Assembly: GCA_014523685.1 (NCBI GenBank)
Contig: JAATVT010000074.1
Span: forward strand, 1 to 13,767
Direction of reading: 5' to 3'
Length of the DNA: 13,767 nucleotides
From: Nitrososphaerales archaeon TH5893
GTDB lineage: Archaea; Thermoproteota; Nitrososphaeria; Nitrososphaerales; Nitrososphaeraceae
Part shown: positions 7,834-13,767 of the stretch, one piece after another
How the letters are laid out: each line of letters opens with the position of its first letter
Position numbering within the stretch: position 1 is the first letter of the stretch
Notes under the pieces: model-generated
The model's database searches: none
Told to the model about the DNA's origin: nothing
What the model saw: the letters and a program-made list of their open reading frames with translations, nothing else
Translations under genes and position numbers: made by a program

Positions 7834-7886
7834 ATATATCTCTGGCTTTCATCGGTACCTGGGCGGAGGGGTAACGGTTGCTCATA

Positions 7887-7896
7887 GTTTAAAATA
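7887..7896 (+). promoter_or_regulatory. TATA box for the leucyl aminopeptidase gene
   Basis: GTTTAAAATA matches an archaeal TATA box. Its centre lies about 27 bases before the ATG at 7919, which would give a leaderless transcript and argues for that start over the ATG at 7910. Confidence 0.5.
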
Positions 7897-7918
7897 ACTG
7901 GTTTTACTTATGTTTCGC

Positions 7919-9433
7919 ATGGTTGAAATTGTCATAGAAAAGCCGGAATTTGATCAAAATCCTTCTCCTCTAGTGGTGATGGGGATCTTCGAAAGTAAAG
8001 AGTATGATAAATATTTAAAATATCTGAGTTCTAAGGCCAAAAATGCTTTAAAGGAACTAGTATCAGAAAATGGATTTACAGGAAAACTTGGGACAAGTGT
8101 AATGTTACCGATCCTTGGTAATACAGAAATAGAAAGGATATTATTGATGGGACTCGGCAAGAAGGAAAAATTCACAAGAGATACCGCTCGAAGAATGGCT
8201 GGAAAGTCTGCTCTAAAGGCAAGAGAAATTCATCAATCAAATTTCTCCATTTTCCCATTTGTGGAGTCTGAGGAGGATGATGTAGAAGCAATTGCTGAAG
8301 GAATTTTTCTGTCCCTGTACAACTTTGACAAGTATAAGACTAAAGATTCAGAAATAGAGAATAACAAGATTCAGCGAGTAAAATTGCTCGTTCACAATAC
8401 CAACGTTGAAAAGCTGCAGGCTATGATTGGGAAAGCTAAAGCCATTACTGACGCGGTTAATTTCGCTCGTGATCTAGGTAATCTGCCTCCTAACGATTGC
8501 TCCCCCACACAGTTAATATCTTATGGATTGACTATGGCAGATAACTTTGGCCTTTCGGCAACAATTCTTGAACGATATCAGATGGAGTCGATTGGATTAA
8601 ACGGAATAGTGTCAGTAGGAAAAGGAAGCGACAATCCTCCAAAGATGCTGATCCTTGAGCATAATGGCACTTCAGCCGATGCAACCCCATATTTATTGGT
8701 AGGTAAGACAGTTACATTTGATACGGGGGGGATTTCACTGAAGCCAAGTGAAAAGATGGATGAAATGAAATTTGATAAATGCGGGGGCTGCACAGTCCTT
8801 GGTCTCATGAGAGCTGTTAGCGAACTTAAGTTGCCGATAAGAGTTATAGGAATTATGCCTTGTGTAGAAAATATGCCTTCTAGTAGCTCTTATCGACCTG
8901 GTGACATAATTAGAATGTTTAATGGAAAGACTGTAGAAGTTCTAAATACTGATGCAGAAGGAAGGATAATTCTTGCTGATGCAATTGCTTATGGGGTAAA
9001 AACATTCAGGCCTAGACTAATAATTGATCTCGCGACACTTACTGGAGCAAGTATTATTGCCCTGGGAGCAAATGTGGCAGCAATGATTGGAACTGCCGTT
9101 GATCTTAAGACTCGGTTGAAGAAATTGTCTAAGGATACCGGGGAAAAGATGTGGGAGCTGCCTCTTTGGGAGGAATTTCATGATCAGATTAAAAGTCACG
9201 TTGCCGATATCAAGAACATAGGTGGGAGACCAGCTGGCGCAATAACAGCGGCAGCTTTCCTTTCAAATTTTACGGACGGAATTCCTTGGGTCCACCTTGA
9301 TATTGCTGGAACAGCCTGGACCCAGGACGGAACGTCAAAAAAGAGCTATAATCCTAAGGGGGCCACTGGATTTGGCCTACGTACAATAGTAAAGTTCTTC
9401 ATGGAAGAGTCGTTAAAAGGTAGCGAAACATAG
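7919..9433 (+). CDS. pepA: Leucyl aminopeptidase, M17 family
   Basis: A 504-residue cytosolic aminopeptidase of the usual M17 length, which removes N-terminal residues from peptides using two metal ions in a hexamer. The N-terminal macro-like domain covers ~1-165 and the catalytic domain ~175-500. All catalytic residues line up with E. coli PepA: K263 and D268 in 'VGKTVTFDTGG', K275 in 'SLKPS', D286 in 'MKFDKCGG', and D345, E347, R349 in the signature 'NTDAEGRIILADA'. The lysine and aspartate ligands are intact, so the enzyme should be active. I prefer ATG 7919 over ATG 7910 because of the TATA spacing; the difference is three residues. It is a single gene, divergent from the sugar operon and convergent with the 5S rRNA gene, which begins its 3' end about 12 bases after this stop. 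Confidence 0.95.
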   Translation: MVEIVIEKPEFDQNPSPLVVMGIFESKEYDKYLKYLSSKAKNALKELVSENGFTGKLGTSVMLPILGNTEIERILLMGLGKKEKFTRDTARRMAGKSALKAREIHQSNFSIFPFVESEEDDVEAIAEGIFLSLYNFDKYKTKDSEIENNKIQRVKLLVHNTNVEKLQAMIGKAKAITDAVNFARDLGNLPPNDCSPTQLISYGLTMADNFGLSATILERYQMESIGLNGIVSVGKGSDNPPKMLILEHNGTSADATPYLLVGKTVTFDTGGISLKPSEKMDEMKFDKCGGCTVLGLMRAVSELKLPIRVIGIMPCVENMPSSSSYRPGDIIRMFNGKTVEVLNTDAEGRIILADAIAYGVKTFRPRLIIDLATLTGASIIALGANVAAMIGTAVDLKTRLKKLSKDTGEKMWELPLWEEFHDQIKSHVADIKNIGGRPAGAITAAAFLSNFTDGIPWVHLDIAGTAWTQDGTSKKSYNPKGATGFGLRTIVKFFMEESLKGSET

Positions 9434-9444
9434 CTTAGACTGAA

Positions 9445-9560
9445 ACGCCAGCACTGCCGTCTCCCGACCGCTCACGCAGGTCAGTAACACAGCAGCGATA
9501 GCAGGTTTGACTTCCGGGTTCGGAATGGGACCGGGTCGCGCCCTGCTTCTATGACCGGCT
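9445..9560 (-). rRNA. rrf: 5S ribosomal RNA
   Basis: Read on the minus strand, the sequence begins AGCCGGTCATAG and contains GACCCGGTCCCATTCCGAAC followed by CCGGAAGTCAAACCTGC, the near-universal 5S loop region. The 3' end (GTGCTGGC) pairs with the 5' GCCGGT to close helix I, allowing G-U pairs. The exact ends are uncertain by a few bases. No 16S or 23S sequence is nearby, so the 5S gene is unlinked and has its own promoter, as is common in Thaumarchaeota and many Crenarchaeota. It runs toward the end of pepA; any transcript overlap would be at the 3' ends only. Confidence 0.93.
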
Positions 9561-9582
9561 AGATAATACAAAGCTAAAGGGA

Positions 9583-9592
9583 CATTTTAATT
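9583..9592 (-). promoter_or_regulatory. Likely TATA element of the 5S rRNA gene
   Basis: On the minus strand an AT-rich element (AAATTAAAATG and neighbours) is centred about 26 bases upstream of the 5S 5' end at 9560, which is the expected archaeal spacing. The consensus match is moderate. Confidence 0.4.
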
Positions 9593-9620
9593 TTATCAAA
9601 AACAGGAAAGTACAATTTAT

Positions 9621-9646
9621 GGGAGTTTATGAGCGCTAGAACTCCC
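9621..9646. repeat. Inverted repeat in the 5S/abce1 divergent spacer
   Basis: GGGAGTT (9621-9627) and AACTCCC (9640-9646) form a perfect 7-bp stem around a 12-base loop that itself contains the palindrome AGCGCT. It lies between the divergent 5S and abce1 promoters and before both, so it is not a terminator of either gene. It may be a regulator binding site or chance. The rest of the spacer (9561-9734) shows no ORF or tRNA that I can support. Confidence 0.45.
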
Positions 9647-9700
9647 CATCAAGATATTGATCGGTCACAATTTCCTAACCATTATCACAAGGCGCACAAG

Positions 9701-9708
9701 CTATATAA
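9701..9708 (+). promoter_or_regulatory. TATA box of the abce1-trm5 operon
   Basis: CTATATAA is centred about 27 bases before 9732, close to the TTG start at 9735, so the transcript would be leaderless or have a leader of a few bases. A second AT-rich element at 9726-9734 would place transcription start inside the coding region and is less likely. Confidence 0.5.
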
Positions 9709-9734
9709 CGCATTACTGTTGAAACTATTTAAAA

Positions 9735-11540
9735 TTGGTCCACAGTCCAGAGAAGACACATAGAGTCGCGGTTCTTGACGAAGACCTGTGTCAACCACGC
9801 AAATGCAGTTTGGAATGCATAATCTATTGCCCTGTGAATAAAACAGGCGGAGAATGCATAATTCAGAGAGAAACCGATGGGAAAGCCGTAATTTCCGAGG
9901 ACTTGTGTACTGGTTGTGGAATATGTGTCAAGAAGTGTCCATTCGATGCAATTGTTATAGTAAATCTTGCCAAAGAACTAGGGACCGACAAAATTCATCA
10001 GTTTGGGATTAACTCATTCAGATTGTATCGTCTTCCTATGCTAAAAAAAGGCTATGTTGTGGGATTACTTGGAAAGAACGGAATTGGCAAATCGACAATC
10101 GTTAATATCCTATCTGGAAACCTCCGACCAAACTTCGGTAATTACGATAAAGAGCTCACATCGGAAGAAATCATTGACAAATTTCAAGGTACGGAATTGA
10201 AATCCCATTTTGAAAAGATATTGAATGGGACCATCCGTGCATCTATCAAACCACAAATTGTGTCAATGATCCCGAAGGCCTTTAGGGGAACAGCAAAGCA
10301 GCTTCTCGACAAGTATGATGAACGCAATGAGTCTGATAGGGTGAGTTCACAATTGGAAATGTTCAACTTTCTCGACAGAGATCTTACTGAACTTAGTGGT
10401 GGAGAACTACAGAGGCTAGCCGTTGCTGTAGCAGCAGTAAAGGATGCGGATTATTATTTTTTCGATGAACCATCATCATATGACGATATTTATCAGAGGC
10501 TAGCCGTTGCTAGAGTAATCCGTGACCTTGCTAAGGAAGGACGAAGCGTAATGGTTGTGGAGCACGACATAGGCCTATTAGACTATCTTTCTGATTATAT
10601 TCATATTCTGTATGGCGAACCTGGAGCATATGGTATTGTATCAACTCTTCAGAGCACGAAGCTTGGAATCAATAGATTTCTCGAGGGCTTTCTTCCCTCT
10701 GAGAATATAAGGTTTCGAGACAAAGGCTATACTTTTGATATAAAGAGTTCAAGCGAGGACCAAATTCCTGATGAAAGTGTAGCGGAATATTCCGATCTTA
10801 GAAAATCATTCCGTTCATTCTCACTTGCAGTCTCAGCTGGTCACATAAGGAGACAGGAAATTGTAGGCGTCGTCGGTGCCAACGCACTTGGTAAAACAAC
10901 CTTTATGAAGATGTTAGCAGGTGTCGAAAAACCTAGCGAGGGTCACATTGAACATGGAGCCACAGTTTCATTTAAGCCTCAATATCTAAATAACGCGTAC
11001 GACTCAAACGTAATTTCCCTCCTTTCAACTGCGTACCGGAACGTCATAGAGAATTCACCCATCGAGCAAGAAATAATCTTACCACTTGGGATTAGGAGGC
11101 TTTATGAAAAAAATGTTAGAAATCTTAGTGGGGGAGAACTGCAGAAAGTTGCGATCGCAGCTTGTCTACTTCGCGATGCTGACATATATGCACTGGATGA
11201 GCCTTCTGCCTTCCTTGATATTGAAGATAGAATTGCCCTTGCCAAATTCTTACACAGATTCGTTAGGAGTAGAGGAAAAACCGCCGTTGTTATTGACCAC
11301 GATATGCAATTAGTGGATCTCTTGGCTGATTCCCTAATTCTTTTCCAAGGTGATCCTGGATTACGGGGTTTCGCTGGGCAGGCAATGAAAAAGGAAGAAG
11401 GCATGAACAAATTCCTAGCGACACTTTCTATTACCTATAGACGAGACGAAACCACTGGAAGGCCAAGGATTAACAAAGAAGGGGGACGGCTCGATAAGTT
11501 ACAGAAAGAGGCAGGCCAATTTTACTACGTTGACAAATAA
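9735..11540 (+). CDS. abce1: ABCE1 ribosome-recycling ATPase (Rli1)
   Basis: A 601-residue soluble ABC protein without membrane segments that splits ribosomes into subunits after termination. The N-terminal Fe-S domain has two cysteine clusters: C19, C24, C28, C32 and C41, then C58, C61, C64 and C68 in 'CTGCGICVKKCP', enough for two [4Fe-4S] clusters. NBD1 has Walker A GKNGIGKST (113-121), signature LSGGE (220-224), Walker B 'YYFFDEPSS' (240-248) and the switch His in 'VVEHD'. NBD2 has Walker A GANALGKTT (381-389), signature LSGGE (464-468), 'DEPSAFLD' and 'VVIDHD'. An unusual point is the NBD1 D-loop, which reads SYDD where the family usually has SYLD. The start must be TTG 9735: a stop codon lies 15 bases upstream and no ATG or GTG occurs before the first Fe-S motif. 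It is followed 16 bases later by the methyltransferase gene, probably as an operon. Confidence 0.96.
   Translation: MVHSPEKTHRVAVLDEDLCQPRKCSLECIIYCPVNKTGGECIIQRETDGKAVISEDLCTGCGICVKKCPFDAIVIVNLAKELGTDKIHQFGINSFRLYRLPMLKKGYVVGLLGKNGIGKSTIVNILSGNLRPNFGNYDKELTSEEIIDKFQGTELKSHFEKILNGTIRASIKPQIVSMIPKAFRGTAKQLLDKYDERNESDRVSSQLEMFNFLDRDLTELSGGELQRLAVAVAAVKDADYYFFDEPSSYDDIYQRLAVARVIRDLAKEGRSVMVVEHDIGLLDYLSDYIHILYGEPGAYGIVSTLQSTKLGINRFLEGFLPSENIRFRDKGYTFDIKSSSEDQIPDESVAEYSDLRKSFRSFSLAVSAGHIRRQEIVGVVGANALGKTTFMKMLAGVEKPSEGHIEHGATVSFKPQYLNNAYDSNVISLLSTAYRNVIENSPIEQEIILPLGIRRLYEKNVRNLSGGELQKVAIAACLLRDADIYALDEPSAFLDIEDRIALAKFLHRFVRSRGKTAVVIDHDMQLVDLLADSLILFQGDPGLRGFAGQAMKKEEGMNKFLATLSITYRRDETTGRPRINKEGGRLDKLQKEAGQFYYVDK
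10410..10511 (+). repeat. Exact 18-base direct repeat inside abce1
   Basis: CAGAGGCTAGCCGTTGCT occurs at 10410-10427 and again at 10494-10511, in the same reading frame, both coding for QRLAVA. The first copy is part of the LSGGELQR signature region of NBD1, the second follows its D-loop. The two sites normally encode similar but not identical residues (QRFAIA / QRLKAA in relatives), so the identity may come from local gene conversion or chance. Confidence 0.6.
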
Positions 11541-11556
11541 AACGCCAGCCTAGGGT

Positions 11557-12405
11557 ATGTCTAGCAAACTAAAGTCACTCCTGGGTGATGTGCTAGAACC
11601 TGGAGAAAGGCGCATTGTCTTTTCTTCGTACGATGTTATAGGAGACATTATCATTATGAAAATACCCAATTCATTACAATACAAAAAGTACATCATCGGC
11701 AAACGGCTGCTTGAAAATACAAAACATGCTAAATGTGTTTTTCTCCAGACTTCATCTGTGGATGGAGGTTTCAGACTTCGGAAGCTGGAACTCCTAGCAG
11801 GTGCAGACCGAACGGTTACTGAATACCATGAACATGGGTGTCGGTTTAAAGTAGATGTTAGCAAGGTCTATTTTTCTCCACGTTTATCTACTGAGAGGCA
11901 TCGAATAGCTGAAAAAGTCAAAGATAATGAAATCATAACAAACATGTTTGCGGGGGTAGGCACCTTTTCAATACTGATAGCTAAACAGAATCCCAGGTCA
12001 ACGGTTTTCAGTATTGACTCCAATCCAAAGGCCAACATTTTGTGCCTTGTAAACGCCAAGTTAAATAAAGTACAGGATCGAGTCTTTCCGTTCTGTGGTG
12101 ATGCGAAGTACATCGCGGGTAATCTTCTAGCTGGACTTTCACATCGTGTCTTAATGCCTCTTCCTGAGAAAGCCAAGGAGTTTGTTGATTCGGCCATTGC
12201 TTGTCTTAATGATAAAAGGGGGTCTGTTCACTATTTTGCTCATATCAGAGCCCATAACAAGAGGGATGCAGTTAACGAAGGAAAATTAGCTACGACTGAG
12301 GCATTTAGGCATTATAATCACGTAGTGGGTACTACACGAATCGTAAGAGAAGTAGGACCAAGATTGTATCAAATTGTTTCCGATGTTCTAATTAGTAATC
12401 GTTAG
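11557..12405 (+). CDS. tRNA methyltransferase of the Trm5/Taw2 family
   Basis: A 282-residue class I SAM-dependent enzyme. The N-terminal ~110 residues match the D2 region of Trm5 ('GDIIIMKIP' at 29-37, then 'VYFSPRLSTER' at 104-114). The Rossmann fold follows, with motif I 'NMFAGVGTFS' (129-138) and the motif II acid in 'SIDSNP' (152-157). Trm5 methylates N1 of G37 beside the anticodon; Taw2 adds the aminocarboxypropyl group in wyosine synthesis. The N-terminal D1 domain of longer Trm5 proteins is missing. The usual 'NLP' catalytic motif reads 'LMPLPEKA' (199-206), with Pro where Asn is expected, so Taw2-like or altered chemistry is possible. It lies 16 bases after abce1 and is probably co-transcribed, fitting a role in translation. 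Family membership is firm; the exact reaction is not. Confidence 0.82.
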   Translation: MSSKLKSLLGDVLEPGERRIVFSSYDVIGDIIIMKIPNSLQYKKYIIGKRLLENTKHAKCVFLQTSSVDGGFRLRKLELLAGADRTVTEYHEHGCRFKVDVSKVYFSPRLSTERHRIAEKVKDNEIITNMFAGVGTFSILIAKQNPRSTVFSIDSNPKANILCLVNAKLNKVQDRVFPFCGDAKYIAGNLLAGLSHRVLMPLPEKAKEFVDSAIACLNDKRGSVHYFAHIRAHNKRDAVNEGKLATTEAFRHYNHVVGTTRIVREVGPRLYQIVSDVLISNR

Positions 12406-12427
12406 AAGCATTCACCGTACGTTCGGC

Positions 12428-12634
12428 TCACGTGCTTGCTGCCGTGGCCATTGTATACCCAATCCATGCGATGACTGCGACTAATGCAGCCACAGCTATT
12501 AGTACGGTGATCTGCACGATAATGAGTCCCCACTGAGAGGAAAGCAAAAAATACGAATAAATCAAGAATAGAAATACCGAAACGAACAGTATTGCAAATC
12601 CTGTTATCTGGTTCGCTTTGCCAAGAGATTTCAT
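12428..12634 (-). CDS. Small two-helix membrane protein, unknown function
   Basis: I do not recognise this gene. From ATG 12634 it encodes 68 residues with a short polar N-terminus (KSLGKANQ) and two hydrophobic stretches, about residues 10-30 (ITGFAILFVSVFLFLIYSYF) and 38-62 (rich in Ile, Val and Ala), so it is predicted to be an integral membrane protein. A longer start at 12685 would overlap the acetyltransferase gene by 44 bases; the ATG at 12634 leaves a 7-base gap and fits the hydropathy better. The close spacing suggests co-transcription with the acetyltransferase gene. It ends 22 bases from the convergent methyltransferase gene. Confidence 0.62.
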   Translation of the reverse strand: MKSLGKANQITGFAILFVSVFLFLIYSYFLLSSQWGLIIVQITVLIAVAALVAVIAWIGYTMATAAST

Positions 12635-12641
12635 TTTTTCA

Positions 12642-13106
12642 TTAACCGAATTCAAATGCCATAAGGTAGGCGTCTTCCCCGTCACGGTAGTAAGAACGCA
12701 ATTTGGATTTTATGATAAAGTCAATGCTTTGATACATTTTGACAGCAAGGTCGTTGCTTACTCTGACCTCCAAATATATTTCATCTGACTTCCGTCCCGC
12801 GAGACCATTTATTGCCTCTACCAATAGTGATCTTCCAATACCCTTCCCTCGATATTCCTGCAGGACAGCAACTGAGACCACATGTCCCTTTTTTACAAAC
12901 CCCAACTTGCGGAAATTCGAAAAACCAAACTCGATCTTGCACATTATATATCCTACAATTTTCTGGTTTGTTTCGGCAACGATGAAAGACTCAGGCAGTT
13001 CTTTCAAAATCGATTCGAAGAAATAATCTGTATAGTGCTCAGGAAGAGTTACTGAATTTATCTCTACCACGGAACGAAGATCGGAATAACTACAGTGCCG
13101 AATCAC
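12642..13106 (-). CDS. N-alpha-acetyltransferase, archaeal Ard1/RimI type
   Basis: A GNAT-fold enzyme of 154 residues from the GTG at 13106. It transfers acetyl from acetyl-CoA to the N-terminal residue of proteins. The substrate-side motif 'LPEHYTDYFF' and the stretch 'KKGHVVSVAVLQEYRGKGIG' contain the core features: the acetyl-CoA binding loop RGKGIG (R/Q-x-x-G-x-G/A type) and the beta strand before it. 'EIYLEVRVSNDLAVKMY' and 'YYRDGEDAYLMA' closely match the Sulfolobus Ard1 enzyme, which acetylates proteins such as Alba. The frame extends upstream to GTG 13226 with an ATG at 13211, adding up to 40 residues; I chose 13106 because GGAG lies five bases before it and the family usually starts there. 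The downstream small membrane gene is probably in the same transcript. Confidence 0.88.
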   Translation of the reverse strand: MIRHCSYSDLRSVVEINSVTLPEHYTDYFFESILKELPESFIVAETNQKIVGYIMCKIEFGFSNFRKLGFVKKGHVVSVAVLQEYRGKGIGRSLLVEAINGLAGRKSDEIYLEVRVSNDLAVKMYQSIDFIIKSKLRSYYRDGEDAYLMAFEFG

Positions 13107-13111
13107 ACAAT

Positions 13112-13115
13112 CTCC
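13112..13115 (-). promoter_or_regulatory. Shine-Dalgarno-like GGAG before the acetyltransferase GTG
   Basis: GGAG on the minus strand is separated by five bases from the GTG at 13106. It decides the start choice for this gene; a leaderless alternative at ATG 13211 would use a TATA-like element (TTTTATATCA, 13241-13250). Confidence 0.45.
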
Positions 13116-13162
13116 GACCTTTCGTAGGATTGATTGCAAACTGACACTTAATGAACTAAACA

Positions 13163-13176
13163 AATTATTTAATCTT
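13163..13176 (-). promoter_or_regulatory. Candidate TATA element for the acetyltransferase gene
   Basis: The minus strand reads GATTAAATAATTTG, an AT-rich box-A-like sequence that would start transcription near 13143 and leave a leader of about 37 bases containing the GGAG. The competing element at 13241-13250 would serve the longer form. Confidence 0.35.
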
Positions 13177-13261
13177 ATCAAGTAGACGCTCTTCTGAGTC
13201 TGTAGGCTCATAAATAGTTGGAACACAAAATATAATCTTCTGATATAAAATACTGCTAATA

Positions 13262-13767
13262 TTATTTTTCAGGGGGATTCAATCTCATGATGTTGCTCAT
13301 CGCAATTCCAATTATGAGTCCAAGAAGAAACCCACCGATAACATCAGTGAGGTAGTATTGCCCCAAGTACAATCTAGAGACTGCCATGAGAACGGGATAG
13401 GACCAAATTAATGGAATTAAATATCTTAATTTGCGAGGCATTCTCAAGTCAAGCAAGTAAGCTAAGCACCCTGCAATCGCAATGTGGGTTGCTGGATATG
13501 ACAAACTCTTTGCCATGGGCGAAACGATTTCCTCTTCTAATTTCAGATCTTGCGTAGCATTCAAAGAAGTTGGTAAGGTGATTTGTGGGATATCTCGCCC
13601 AACTAGGATTTTGATATACATTGCCAAGATTAAAATAATCAAGATACAAGTGAGAAAAATCATTCCGGTCCTTCGGGTCCGTTTTATAATGGTAAGGACT
13701 ATCGATAGAAACAACAGAGTTGAAGTATCTCCGGAAAACGATAAATAGAGTATAATAGTATTCAAAG
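13262..13767 (-). CDS. PAP2-like membrane protein with degenerate active site (5' end outside window)
   Basis: The frame is still open at the window edge (the TTG at 13765 is unlikely to be the start), so the N-terminus is missing. The 167 residues seen contain several hydrophobic helices (about 1-27, 34-52, 92-106, 115-130, 139-157) and resemble type-2 phosphatidic acid phosphatases, which remove phosphate from lipids at the membrane. Against the family pattern K-x6-RP / PSGH / SR-x5-H-x3-D, this protein has K52 with Ile59-Pro60 in place of RP, PATH (91-94, Ser lost, His kept), and S130-R131 with Tyr137 where the nucleophilic His is expected, then D141. With the nucleophile and two more residues replaced, it is probably not a phosphatase by the usual mechanism. 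Confidence 0.7.
   Translation of the reverse strand, partial: LNTIILYLSFSGDTSTLLFLSIVLTIIKRTRRTGMIFLTCILIILILAMYIKILVGRDIPQITLPTSLNATQDLKLEEEIVSPMAKSLSYPATHIAIAGCLAYLLDLRMPRKLRYLIPLIWSYPVLMAVSRLYLGQYYLTDVIGGFLLGLIIGIAMSNIMRLNPPEK

Noticed and set aside
7832..7841. Palindrome AGATATATCT as an operator in the spacer before pepA.
   Set aside because: A 10-bp AT-rich palindrome next to a TATA box is likely by chance and overlaps the promoter composition.
9561..9734. A tRNA gene between 5S rRNA and abce1.
   Set aside because: No cloverleaf can be built: there is no T-loop GTTCRA-type sequence with matching acceptor stems; only a 7-bp inverted repeat is found.
12642..13226. Full 194-residue acetyltransferase from GTG 13226.
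   Set aside because: The first 40 residues do not match the family start and a GGAG-preceded GTG lies at 13106; kept only as an alternative.
1..13767. CRISPR arrays, insertion sequences, prophage or integration sites.
   Set aside because: No regularly spaced repeats, transposase motifs or terminal inverted repeats were seen; gene content is ordinary chromosomal.

Overview
The window looks archaeal and most likely comes from a member of the Nitrososphaerota (Thaumarchaeota) or a close relative. This is inferred from gene content, because no decisive marker gene such as 16S rRNA or amoA is present. Supporting signs are an ABCE1 ribosome-recycling ATPase, a Trm5/Taw2-type tRNA methyltransferase, an Ard1/NatA-type N-acetyltransferase closely resembling the Sulfolobus enzyme, a lone archaeal 5S rRNA gene not linked to 16S/23S, a transketolase split into two subunits, AT-rich archaeal TATA boxes about 25 bases before start codons, and a TTG start.

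Left block (1-4496, plus strand): four tightly packed genes form two successive AAA+ ATPase / von Willebrand A (vWA) pairs. The first is the C-terminal end of a ChlI-like (magnesium-chelatase-type) AAA+ protein cut by the window edge, followed by a vWA protein of the COG4867 kind. The second is a complete MoxR/NorQ-type AAA+ ATPase overlapping a larger protein with a C-terminal vWA domain. Both vWA domains keep the metal-binding MIDAS residues. Such pairs act as ATP-driven metal-chelatase or enzyme-activating machines; the target here is not encoded in the window. This is the best candidate for an undescribed system.

Middle block (4493-7753, minus strand): an operon of overlapping genes for the non-oxidative pentose phosphate pathway. 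It encodes a transketolase N-terminal half fused to a complete ribulose-phosphate 3-epimerase, then the transketolase C-terminal half, then a small transaldolase. It converges on the vWA gene with interleaved stop codons. A possible 16-codon leader ORF lies before the fusion gene. Only ribose-5-phosphate isomerase is missing for interconversion of the pentose phosphates.

Right block: a leucyl aminopeptidase gene (plus) is transcribed divergently from the sugar operon and runs into a convergent 5S rRNA gene (minus). A divergent promoter region with a small hairpin separates the 5S gene from the abce1-trm5 pair (plus), both concerned with translation. Last, on the minus strand, come a PAP2-like membrane protein (5'-truncated by the window end) whose catalytic residues are partly replaced, an N-alpha-acetyltransferase, and a two-helix membrane protein.
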